In this document: in pieces, positions 26,445 to 33,929 of the stretch
Layout of the letters: every line of letters begins with the position of its first letter
How positions within the stretch are numbered: position 1 is the first letter of the stretch
Assembly: GCF_914271485.1 (NCBI RefSeq)
Contig: NZ_CAJZAG010000001.1
Location: 744,001 to 808,000, forward strand
Direction: 5' to 3'
Length of the DNA stretch: 64,000 nucleotides
Source of the DNA: Cupriavidus pampae
Lineage (GTDB): Bacteria; Pseudomonadota; Gammaproteobacteria; Burkholderiales; Burkholderiaceae
Notes under the pieces: generated by a model
Database searches by the model: none
Told to the model about the DNA's origin: nothing
Seen by the model: the letters and a program-made list of their open reading frames with translations, nothing else
Translations under genes and position numbers: made by a program

Positions 26445-27409
26445 GCGATACTGACCTGCCGTGCGCGCACTGGCGAGTCCGGAGGCAACTCCATGCCAGT
26501 GTCTGCACTCACCCCTGGGCAGGCAGCAAACAGTTCTGCCACCCAGTCGACGAATGCGCGCACCGGCGGCGACAGATGCCGGCTATGCGGATAGACAGCC
26601 GAGATTGGCAGCGAGGGAGGCCGGAAATCCGGCAGGACCTCAACCAGCTCGCCGCTCGCGAGATATGGCAGCGCCAGCAAGCGTGGTACCTGAACCAGGC
26701 CGAGGCCCTTGATGGCGCATTGGATATGCGCGTCGCCATCGTTGATTGCCAGTCGCGAGCGCATGCGAATATTCACCCGCTCGCCATCGACGATGAAATT
26801 GAGGTTGATGGCGCGGCCCGTGCGGCTGGAGACATAATTGACAGCGACGTGCTGCTCAAGATCGTCCGGCGAGCGCGGCGTGCCCCGACGTTCAAGATAA
26901 CCGGGGCTGGCAACGGTGACGAGGTGATAGGTGCCGATGCGGCGCGCCACTAGCGTGGAGTCTCCCAGTGCGCCGACGCGGATCACGCAATCGATGCCTT
27001 CCTGCACAAGGTCCACGAATCGGTCACCAAAGCCGATGCTGAGGTCGATATCGGAAAAGCGCGCCTGAAAGTCGTCTAGCGCGGGCACTACCACGAGTTT
27101 GCCGAGCGCGCCGGACATATCCACGCGCAGCTTCCCGCGCGGTGTGCGTGTGTCAGTTGTGAGCTCGCCTTCGGCCTGTTCGACTTCGCTCAGAATGCGC
27201 ACGCAGCGCTCGTAATAGGCGGCGCCTTCCGAGGTCAGACTCAGGCTGCGTGTGGTGCGATTGAGCAGGCGGATCTTCAGGAACGCTTCGAGATCCTTGA
27301 CGATGCGCGTGACGGAGCCGCGCGGCAGGTTCAACGAGTCCGACGCGCGGGAGAAGCTGTTGGCTTCGACAACGCGAGTGAACACCTGCATGGCGTGGAA
27401 CTTATCCAT
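26441..27409 (-). CDS. LysR-family regulator (CrgA-like)
   Basis: DNA-binding regulator, 322 residues: winged HTH at the N-terminus (MDKFHAMQVFTRVVEANSFS ... RGSVTRIVKDLE) and a periplasmic-binding-like effector domain beginning near residue 90 (GKLRVDMSGALGKLVV). Start ATG 27409 has GGAGGG upstream and overlaps the end of the chaC-like gene by eight bases; its own stop overlaps the hydrolase start. So chaC-lysR-hydrolase looks like one transcript, ending shortly before the RND operon that it may regulate, as MexT does for mexEF-oprN. Confidence 0.9.
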   Translation of the reverse strand: MDKFHAMQVFTRVVEANSFSRASDSLNLPRGSVTRIVKDLEAFLKIRLLNRTTRSLSLTSEGAAYYERCVRILSEVEQAEGELTTDTRTPRGKLRVDMSGALGKLVVVPALDDFQARFSDIDLSIGFGDRFVDLVQEGIDCVIRVGALGDSTLVARRIGTYHLVTVASPGYLERRGTPRSPDDLEQHVAVNYVSSRTGRAINLNFIVDGERVNIRMRSRLAINDGDAHIQCAIKGLGLVQVPRLLALPYLASGELVEVLPDFRPPSLPISAVYPHSRHLSPPVRAFVDWVAELFAACPGVSADTGMELPPDSPVRARQVSIA

Positions 27410-28076
27410 CTCGACCCTCCGACGCAATCAGCCGCCGCAGTTCCGCAGCCAGCGAGGCGATGTATGCATCGTGAAGTTGGTGCTCCAACAATGACGCTTC
27501 GAGCTGGAACACGTACTCCGCATTGGTGCCGAACGAACCGGATGCGCGCGCAATGATTGGCGCGCTTGTGCCGACCGACGCATCGCGTTCGAACAGGGGC
27601 TGCGCGGCATTGGCGACGAAGACGATCGCATAGGCGTCGGTGTCGTCCGCCAGCGTGACAGGGGCCCACGTAGGCAGATAAGCGCCGGAAATCATCTCGC
27701 GCGTCCATACGACGCGAAGCTCCTGCTCCCGGCTGAGCCGCGGCAGCTGCAGCGCCACGCCTTGTGTGGTACCTCCGGGCTCGAGCGCCAACATGCGGCC
27801 CGGAATTGCGATGCTGCCACGCCCGGCAACGCTACGAATGCTGAAGCGGCGCCGCCAGCCGTGAAGCGTCGCGAGCTCGCGACGATCGAATTCGAGCAGG
27901 GGGTTCCACATCAGCGAGCCGTAAGCGAAGATCCACAGATCGTCGCCATTGTCGGGACGGGCGGCCAGCGTCTCTGCGAGTGAAGCGTCGATGCGGCTTT
28001 GTGGCCATCGGTATTCCGGCGGAAGCTCCAGGGTGTCGAAATAGCGCCCGGACTGAAGGGATTCTCTTGTCAGCAT
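27402..28076 (-). CDS. ChaC-like gamma-glutamylcyclotransferase
   Basis: Degrades glutathione (or gamma-glutamyl peptides) to 5-oxoproline and Cys-Gly. 224 residues. FAYGSLMWNP (about residues 49-58) is the substrate loop, RRFSIRSVAGRG follows, and the catalytic Glu lies in TREMISGAY. It heads a minus-strand set with a LysR gene and a hydrolase. A nearby beta-class GST and an electrophile-type pump suggest a glutathione-stress context. Confidence 0.88.
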   Translation of the reverse strand: MLTRESLQSGRYFDTLELPPEYRWPQSRIDASLAETLAARPDNGDDLWIFAYGSLMWNPLLEFDRRELATLHGWRRRFSIRSVAGRGSIAIPGRMLALEPGGTTQGVALQLPRLSREQELRVVWTREMISGAYLPTWAPVTLADDTDAYAIVFVANAAQPLFERDASVGTSAPIIARASGSFGTNAEYVFQLEASLLEHQLHDAYIASLAAELRRLIASEGRDG

Positions 28077-28187
28077 GGGGGCCTGTCGTGAGGGGGTGCG
28101 TGTCGATACGCGAATTGTGGTTGCTGCCTTGCTGCTGATAAACTGCGCAATCTGATTTTCTTTGTCGCCTCCACGAACACAATCAAC

Positions 28188-29090
28188 ATGGTCGATCGCG
28201 TTGAAGCGCAGGTTCAGGACATCGAATCATTTCTGGCTGTAGCGCAGACCGGCAGCTTCACCCGCGCGGCGGAAGGCCTCGGCACGAGCAAGTCCAATGT
28301 GGGCAAAGCAGTGCAGCGGCTTGAAAAGCGGCTGGGCACGCAGCTATTCCAGCGCACCACCCGTGCGGTTAGATTGACCGAAGACGGCGAGACTTACCTG
28401 CAGGCCGCGCAGGCGGCATTGCAGGGATTGCGGGAAGCGGAGCAGGCGCTGGCGGCACGTCGCGCCGAGCCAATCGGTCGGGTACGGCTGGATGTACCGG
28501 CCGGCTTTGGTCGGCTATTACTGCCGTTTCTGGCGACCTTGCAGCAGCGCTATCCCAAGCTCACCCTCGAGATGGCGCTTAATGACCGCATGTCGGATCC
28601 CGTTGCCGAGGGCTGGGATATCGTCGTACGCATCGGCGAACTGCCGCCAAGTGGCGACATGACCGTACGCAAGCTCTGCAGCCTTCGACTTGGTCTCTAC
28701 GCGTCTCCGGACTATCTGCATCGCAAGGGCACAATCAAGGATGTGGCCGATCTGGCCACGCATCATGCCGTGATCTTCCGTGGCCCCACCGGGCGGTTGC
28801 GGCCGTGGACGGTTTCCGACGGGGGGCGGATCCGCGAAATCTCGATGGACCCAGTGCTGGTGCTGGCGGATGGCCAGGCATTGATCGACGCCGCGGTCAG
28901 CGGTTTCGGCATCGCGCAAATCTTCGATCGAGTTGGCCAGGCCTACGTAGATAGCGGCCGGCTCGTGCATATCCTCCCCGAGGCCGATGTCGAAGGCCCG
29001 CCGGTGCACGCGATCATCCCGGTCGGCGTGAAGATGGCGGCGAAAACGCGCGCCGTACTCAATCATCTGGCCGATAGCCTGCGCGATTAG
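28188..29090 (+). CDS. LysR-family regulator
   Basis: Regulator of 300 residues, divergent from the chaC-like gene across 111 bases. HTH: DIESFLAVAQTGSFTRAAEGL ... SKSNVGKAVQRLEKRLG; the effector domain begins at IGRVRLDVPAGFGRLLLPF. It belongs to the same broad CrgA-like group as the 26441-27409 regulator. Target unknown; the divergent chaC promoter is the natural candidate. Its 3' end overlaps the convergent DUF2721 gene by 32 bases. Confidence 0.9.
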   Translation: MVDRVEAQVQDIESFLAVAQTGSFTRAAEGLGTSKSNVGKAVQRLEKRLGTQLFQRTTRAVRLTEDGETYLQAAQAALQGLREAEQALAARRAEPIGRVRLDVPAGFGRLLLPFLATLQQRYPKLTLEMALNDRMSDPVAEGWDIVVRIGELPPSGDMTVRKLCSLRLGLYASPDYLHRKGTIKDVADLATHHAVIFRGPTGRLRPWTVSDGGRIREISMDPVLVLADGQALIDAAVSGFGIAQIFDRVGQAYVDSGRLVHILPEADVEGPPVHAIIPVGVKMAAKTRAVLNHLADSLRD

Positions 29091-29520
29091 CACGGGGCAG
29101 GAGAACAAGGAGATCACTGTCGCTCGACCAGCTCTCCACGAACAACGTGGACACGCCGAGGATCAAGCCGACGCCGCCGATCGTGGAGCATCCTAGCAGG
29201 AGGGGCGTGATCAGCGTATCGATACCGGGTGCGACGGTCTGCCCGAAACACAGCTCCGCCAGCGCCGATAACGTGGACAACCCGAAGCTGCCGACCGCCA
29301 GTTGAAGCCACAGCATCGCCTTTGACAATAAACGAGTACGGCGGCGCATGAACGGCACCATTGCCTTGTCATGATCACAGGGCCGCTCGCCTACATCGCT
29401 CAGGACATTGATGGCCAAGCCATAGCGATTGGTGGCGCCAAGCAGCATCACGGTGGAAGCGTTTGTCAGAAGCGCGGGGCCCGTGATCAGCGAGAGGGAC
29501 GAGACAAGGCTGGAGAGCAT
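29059..29520 (-). CDS. DUF2721-family membrane protein
   Basis: Small membrane protein of unknown function, 153 residues, with three hydrophobic segments (about residues 5-27, 68-92, 100-128). The motif ALLTNASTVMLLGATNRYGL followed by a charged loop with MRRRTRLLSKAMLW matches DUF2721. It is convergent with the LysR gene and overlaps its end. No function can be assigned from context. Confidence 0.75.
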   Translation of the reverse strand: MLSSLVSSLSLITGPALLTNASTVMLLGATNRYGLAINVLSDVGERPCDHDKAMVPFMRRRTRLLSKAMLWLQLAVGSFGLSTLSALAELCFGQTVAPGIDTLITPLLLGCSTIGGVGLILGVSTLFVESWSSDSDLLVLLPRANRAGYRPDD

Positions 29521-29588
29521 GGCAGTGGCACCTGAGGCGAACCCGTGCCGGCATTAAGGCGAAAGCGGGCACGGGCGCTTCAGAACTT

Positions 29589-30233
29589 TCAGGCTGCGAG
29601 CTTCATGGCGGCATGACGCGACACCAATTCAGCCTCGTCCTTAAGCGCCTTAGCGGCGGCAGGACGTGCGGTGATGCGGTCGATATAGGCCATCAGATGC
29701 TTCAAATGCGTGATCTCAGCGCCCGATCGTTCATGCCACATCGTTGCCCAAACATACGCGTCGGCTACGGTGAACTGCTCGCCCAGCAGATACGAGCGAC
29801 CATCCGCGAGTTGCTCGTCCAGCTTGGTGTAAGCCACCACGAGCTTGTTGCGCGTCCACTCGGTACCGAACTCGGTCTGCAGCTTGCGCATCAACGGGAT
29901 GTGCTTCTGAGCGATCTCCGTAGCCAGCATCGTGAGCAGTTGATCGAACTTCACACGGTCGAGCGTGCCGTGCGGAGGGATCAAGCCAGCAGCGAGCTGC
30001 TGATCTGCGAGAAAGGAAGTGATCACCACAGTTTCAGTCAGGTGCGTCTTCGCGGCATCGTCCAGCACTAACACGGGCACGTAGCCGAGCGGATTTACCT
30101 CGGCGAAGTTATCGTTAGCCGTCGTGCTCTTGTCGAATACATCGTAGTGAATCAGTTCCGGGTTCAGGCCGAGTTCGTTTGCAACGAGTTGGACGGCAAG
30201 CGAACACGTGGCTTGAGCGATGTAGAGTTTCAT
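29589..30233 (-). CDS. Beta-class glutathione S-transferase
   Basis: Conjugates or transfers glutathione. 214 residues: thioredoxin-fold N-terminus MKLYIAQATCSLAVQLVANELG with Cys10, the hallmark of the beta class, cis-Pro region GYVPVLVLDD and GSH-binding LTETVVITSFLAD; helical C-terminal domain with LLGEQFTVADAYVWAT. About 100 bases upstream lies a dyad shared with the RND pump operon. Confidence 0.93.
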   Translation of the reverse strand: MKLYIAQATCSLAVQLVANELGLNPELIHYDVFDKSTTANDNFAEVNPLGYVPVLVLDDAAKTHLTETVVITSFLADQQLAAGLIPPHGTLDRVKFDQLLTMLATEIAQKHIPLMRKLQTEFGTEWTRNKLVVAYTKLDEQLADGRSYLLGEQFTVADAYVWATMWHERSGAEITHLKHLMAYIDRITARPAAAKALKDEAELVSRHAAMKLAA

Positions 30234-30332
30234 GATGATCCCTTAAGGTTGTATGCGACGCGGTGTGCGTCTACGGGATTCATCCTATGCGGCGGCGCTA
30301 GAGCGATAAAGATGCAGAAAAGGGTTGCTGTG

Positions 30333-30349
30333 TGTCCTAGTTGGAGACA
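30333..30349. promoter_or_regulatory. LysR-type dyad upstream of the GST gene
   Basis: TGTCC-N7-AGACA (4 of 5 arm bases pair), 100 bases before the GST ATG on the minus strand and just ahead of the broken LysR gene on the plus strand. Same TTGGAGACAAT core as the site at 25468-25484. Confidence 0.55.
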
Positions 30350-30353
30350 ATAA

Positions 30354-31036
30354 ATGACTTCGAGCGTTAGCGAACGGCCCCGCTTGTGCGTTGCACTGCC
30401 CCTCGTGAGCTGGCACTACTTGCCGATGCTCACGGCATTCCAGCAAAAGCATCCGCGGGAATCGAGCTGGACATGTCGTTCGATAACCGAAAGATCGATA
30501 TCTTGGCGGAAGGCTTCGATGCGGCACTGCGCACCGGCGAGATAGAGGACGATAGCCTGGCCTCTCGCGATCTCGGTAGTTTCCGGCTTTACCTCGTGGC
30601 CTCACCCGCGTATTTGGAGCGGCGGGGACGCCCAGCCCATCCCCGCGATCTCTCCGGGCACGATTGCATTCACTACCGGATGCCGCATAGCGGGCAAATC
30701 CAGACCTGGCCGCTGACGCAGGACGAAGGCGATACACCGCCGGTTCTGCCAACTCGCCTGATCTGCAATAACGACGCAGCCCGCCTGCAATTCGCGTTAG
30801 ACGGGCTGGGGCTGACCTGCATGTCCGAGTTTTCGGTACGGGATCATCTCAACTCGGGGCGGCTGGAGCCGGTGCTCGAGCCATATCTTCGGTACCGCTA
30901 TACGTTCCGGTTGGTCTGGCCAATTCAGGCCACGATCTCACCGACGTTGCGCACCTTCATCGATTTCGTTAACACCTGGTTTGCGTCGGCGCAGAATCCT
31001 GATTCGGCTTCAGGGCCTGCTATAGATAATCGGTGA
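30354..31036 (+). pseudogene. LysR-family regulator, HTH missing and frameshifted
   Basis: Only the effector domain of a LysR regulator remains. The first part (from ATG 30354) reads RLCVALPLVSWHYLPMLTAF, the usual start of the effector domain; near 30458-30462 the reading frame must shift to continue as GIELDMSFDNRKIDILAEGF and on through YLVASPAYLERRGRPAHP to the end at 31036. No helix-turn-helix coding sequence lies upstream. It is divergent from the GST gene, so it was probably that gene's regulator. A downstream ATG (30386) gives an intact 216-residue frame that could still be translated. Confidence 0.85.
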
Positions 31037-31257
31037 ATGGCCGCGCTGCAGGCTTGCCTCCCCGTCCCGCGTCGCTGCACGAAAACCGCGTGGACTCAGG
31101 GCCGCTATGCGAGCAGAACCAGTCGGCGGATGCAAGACCTATCAACGTCGGCTTCTGGCCGAACTCGGCCCTCCGTCTTCCTGAGCAAATCATCCCCGAA
31201 TCCCGAATCCCGAATCGTTGCCGCTATCGTTCCCACGCGCGCTAGCCTCGGGGCACC
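31037..31257. other. Non-coding stretch between LysR remnant and transposase remnant
   Basis: About 220 bases with open frames of poor composition only. It probably contains decayed mobile-element or regulator DNA but I cannot identify it. Confidence 0.5.
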
Positions 31258-31375
31258 AATCTCGTGGAGGGCATCAACAACCGGATCAAGGTGCTCAACC
31301 TCGCGGTGTATGGCTTCCGCGATGACCTCTACTTTCTCTTCAGGATCCGAGCCGCCTTCCCGGGTAATCGACGAT
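31258..31375 (+). mobile_element. Remnant: C-terminal end of an ISL3-type transposase
   Basis: The frame reads NLVEGINNRIKVLNLAVYG and then FRDDLYFLFRIRAAFPGN, matching the end of ISL3-family (IS204/IS1001/IS1165-like) transposases, which finish with a similar EGxNNxIKxxxRxxYGFRDxxYFxLKIRAAFPG pattern. Everything upstream of it is gone and no inverted repeat was found, so this is a dead fragment. It shows that a mobile element has been at this site. Confidence 0.75.
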
Positions 31376-31526
31376 CAACCCTTTTTTTGCCCCACAGAAT
31401 GCGAATCGTCTCATCGATTTCGCACCTCCGCGGCTCGATACTGCCTGGTCGCGGCGGCACTGCATCACGGTGGCTGCCATCTTGGAATTTGCATCGGGTG
31501 GTGTCGCACTTGCCGGTCGATGCGAT

Positions 31527-31538
31527 ATCTTATAAGAT
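31527..31538. promoter_or_regulatory. Palindrome over the toxin-antitoxin promoter
   Basis: ATCTTATAAGAT, a perfect 12-bp palindrome ending five bases before the toxin ATG and containing a TATAAG that could serve as the -10 box (TTGCCG at 31510 is a possible -35). Autoregulation by the antitoxin or complex would fit. Confidence 0.55.
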
Positions 31539-31543
31539 CATTT

Positions 31544-31888
31544 ATGATTCAAAAAAGAATCGATGACGCGACCTTCAGGCGGCCGTTCGCCCAGTTCGTC
31601 AAGAAGGCACGGCTGGAGTTGCAGCTTGCCATCAAAAACGAAGTGATGGCGATCTGTCGTGATCCCGGAATCGGTGAACCCAAGACTGGGGATCTCGCCG
31701 GCATCTGGGTGCACAAGTTTCGCTATCAGCGGCAGCAATATTTGATCGCGTACGGACCGGCGGCCACGGAGGGAAAGAGCGTGGCTGTGGAGTTCCTGAT
31801 GATCGAGTTTTATCAGGTTGGCTCGCGTGAAAATTTCTATGACGAGCTCAAGAGCTATCTCAAAACTGCGAGGCCATCATGTCAATGA
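31544..31888 (+). CDS. RelE/ParE-superfamily toxin
   Basis: Toxin half of a type II pair, 114 residues, basic. Start ATG at 31544 (MIQKRIDDATFRRPF); the frame is open far upstream but that part is the IS remnant region. The pattern (KRIDDATFRRPFAQFV, then CRDPGIGEPKTGDLAGIWVHKFRYQRQQYLIAY and VEFLMIEFYQVGSRENFYDELK) fits the RelE/ParE fold: a helical hairpin followed by beta strands with the conserved GxLxGxWxxKFR turn. It overlaps the antitoxin gene by ten bases and precedes it, as in higBA-type loci. Confidence 0.82.
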   Translation: MIQKRIDDATFRRPFAQFVKKARLELQLAIKNEVMAICRDPGIGEPKTGDLAGIWVHKFRYQRQQYLIAYGPAATEGKSVAVEFLMIEFYQVGSRENFYDELKSYLKTARPSCQ

Positions 31889-32196
31889 CGCCGGAAGAGC
31901 TTGTCCGCCAGTTGGGCGGGATGTCGACGAAGGATCGGAGCCGGTTCTTCTCGCTGGTCGGGAAGCTGGCGTTCAAGGACGTCAGCTACTCATACGATCA
32001 GGTTTTCGGCCATCTTGCCGACGCCGAGTTGACCGCGGCGGAAGCGGCCTACTATCTTGAGGTGTCCATGCCTACGTTCCGCCGGTTTGTTCGCGACGGG
32101 AAGCTTGTCGCGGCGAGCGAGGTTGGGCGCAGTCAGTTGTTTTCCGCTGAGGCGCTGAGCAAGTTCAAGGCGCAACGGCAGGCGGTGAAAGGCTAG
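31879..32196 (+). CDS. Antitoxin with excisionase/MerR-like helix-turn-helix
   Basis: Cognate antitoxin, 105 residues. The C-terminal half LTAAEAAYYLEVSMPTFRRF and following VRDGKL ... SQLFSAEALSKFK is a helix-turn-helix of the excisionase/MerR type; the N-terminal half (MTPEELVRQLGGMSTKDRSRF) is helical and probably binds the toxin. Start overlaps the toxin by ten bases, so the pair is translationally coupled. Stop overlaps the convergent lysP-like stop. Confidence 0.8.
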   Translation: MSMTPEELVRQLGGMSTKDRSRFFSLVGKLAFKDVSYSYDQVFGHLADAELTAAEAAYYLEVSMPTFRRFVRDGKLVAASEVGRSQLFSAEALSKFKAQRQAVKG

Positions 32197-33680
32197 TCCC
32201 GCGCTGCACTGTTCCGCCGTGGCAGTTCGAACGGCATGTCTTCGTAGGCGATGAGGCGGGTTTTCTTGACGAGGCGATAGCCGAGCCAGAGGGCGGCGAA
32301 GGCTGGCACGCCGATGTAGGTGGCGAGGATCTCGGGCCAGCGGTGGGTAATGTCGGTGAAGGCCTGGTAGTTCTGGCCGGCGACGATCACGATGCAGAGG
32401 ATGCCTGCGAAGATCGGGCCGAACGGGTAGAGCGGGGAGCGGTAGGCGAGGTCCGAGACTGCGTAGCCCTGTGCGAGCAGGCCGCGGCGGAAGCGGTAGT
32501 GGCTGATGGCGATGCCGAACCACGCGAAGAATCCGGTCATGGCCGAGGTGTTGAGCAGCCACAGGTACACCGTCTTGTCACCGAACAGTGAACTGAAGAA
32601 GCACAGCGCGCCGATGCCCGTCGTGACGAACAGCGCGTTCAGCGGGACGCCCGCGCGGGTCAGTTTGCCCAGTGCGCGTGGGGCGCGGCCACTGACGGCG
32701 AGGCCGTAGAGGATGCGGGTCGAGACGTACATGCTCGACGTGCCCGCTGACAGCAGGGCGGTGAGAACCACGGCATTCATCAGGCCTGCGGCGAAGGCCA
32801 GCCCGGCGTGGCGGAATACCAGCGCGAAGGGGCTCACGCCGATGTCCGTCACATCGTTGCGCAGCAGGTTGGGGTCGGTATAGGGAATCAGCACGCCGAT
32901 GATCAGGATCGCGATCACGTAGAACAACAGGATGCGCCAGAACGTCTGCCGGATCGCACGCGGAATCGTGCGGGCGGGGTCGGTCGCTTCGCCGGCGGCC
33001 ACGCCGACGGTTTCGGTGCCCTGGAACGAGAACCCCGCGATCATGGCTACCGCGAACATGGCGGGGATGCCGCCAACGAACGGCGCATCGCCGATCGTGA
33101 AGTTCTGCCAGCCCGATTGCGGGCCACCGCGCAGGATGCCGAAGATCATCAGCACGCCGACGATCAGGAAGATCACAATGGTGACGACCTTGATCAGCGC
33201 GAACCAGTATTCGGCTTCACCGAAGCCGCGCACCGAAAACGCATTGAGCACGAACATCAGCGCGAGAAAACCCGCGCTCCATACCACACCGGGCACGCCC
33301 GGGAACCAGTACTGCATCACGAGTTGCGCGGCGGTCAACTCCACCGCGATGGTCACCGCGAGGCTGAACCAATAGTTCCAGCCAAGTGCGAAGCCGAAGC
33401 CTTCCTCGACGTAAAGCGCGCTGTAGGTGACGAACGACCCGGCCACGGGCATATGCACGGCCAGTTCGCCGAGGCTGGTCATCAGGCAATAGACCATCAG
33501 ACCGATCAGGCAGTAGGCTAGCAGCGCGCCGCCGGGGCCCGATTGGGCGATCGACGCGCCGGACGCGACGAACAGGCCGGTGCCGACCGCGCCGCCGATC
33601 GCGATCATCGTGAGGTGGCGCGCGCCGAGCTTGCGCTGGAGGTTATCGTGCTCGACGACCGGGTGCTGGTGAGCGTCCAT
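32193..33680 (-). CDS. lysP: LysP-like lysine/amino-acid permease (APC family)
   Basis: Amino-acid:proton symporter of the AAT group, 495 residues, 12 hydrophobic segments. Starting at RKLGARHLTMIAIGGAVGTG it follows E. coli LysP nearly throughout, including VEEGFGFALGWNYWFSLAVT, SVRGFGEAEYWFALIKVVT, FSFQGTETVGVAAGEATDP and LLNTSAMTGFFAWFGIAISH. ATG 33680 is preferred over a TTG four codons upstream; no strong ribosome site. The gene is convergent with the antitoxin (four-base overlap at the stops). Confidence 0.88.
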   Translation of the reverse strand: MDAHQHPVVEHDNLQRKLGARHLTMIAIGGAVGTGLFVASGASIAQSGPGGALLAYCLIGLMVYCLMTSLGELAVHMPVAGSFVTYSALYVEEGFGFALGWNYWFSLAVTIAVELTAAQLVMQYWFPGVPGVVWSAGFLALMFVLNAFSVRGFGEAEYWFALIKVVTIVIFLIVGVLMIFGILRGGPQSGWQNFTIGDAPFVGGIPAMFAVAMIAGFSFQGTETVGVAAGEATDPARTIPRAIRQTFWRILLFYVIAILIIGVLIPYTDPNLLRNDVTDIGVSPFALVFRHAGLAFAAGLMNAVVLTALLSAGTSSMYVSTRILYGLAVSGRAPRALGKLTRAGVPLNALFVTTGIGALCFFSSLFGDKTVYLWLLNTSAMTGFFAWFGIAISHYRFRRGLLAQGYAVSDLAYRSPLYPFGPIFAGILCIVIVAGQNYQAFTDITHRWPEILATYIGVPAFAALWLGYRLVKKTRLIAYEDMPFELPRRNSAARD

Positions 33681-33832
33681 ATGGGCTGGCAAAAAGCAAA
33701 GAGCCGCGAGTCTAGCGCGACCGTTCGCAGCAGATTAGAGGGTTGCATCAAATTCCCGTGAGATTGATGGCGGAGAGTGATCCCCGCTGCATGGCGGGCC
33801 CACCAAACGCGACAACGGGCAGGTGGAAACGA

Positions 33833-33850
33833 GAAATTGAACGACCGTGC
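33833..33850. promoter_or_regulatory. TetR-type dyad upstream of the beta-oxidation cluster
   Basis: GAAATTGAACGACCGTGC, 80 bases before the fadJ ATG. It matches 15 of 18 bases with GAAATCGAACGATCGTTC at 43913-43930, and the core ACGA-N2-GT is shared. In betaproteobacteria fatty-acid genes are commonly repressed by TetR-type proteins, which fits. Confidence 0.5.
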
Positions 33851-33929
33851 TATTTTGTGTATGCTTGTTCCCGCTCGCACCACACTACAAGACATCCATC
33901 CGAGACAACCGAACTCCAAAGGAACCAGC

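Noticed and set aside
29542..29575. Hairpin CCCGTGCC/GGCACGGG between GST and DUF2721 genes as terminator
   Set aside because: Loop of 18 bases and no T-run in either direction.
33716..33727. GCGACCGTTCGC near the lysP start as another TetR-type site
   Set aside because: Lacks the ACGA-N2-GT core in register with the other sites.
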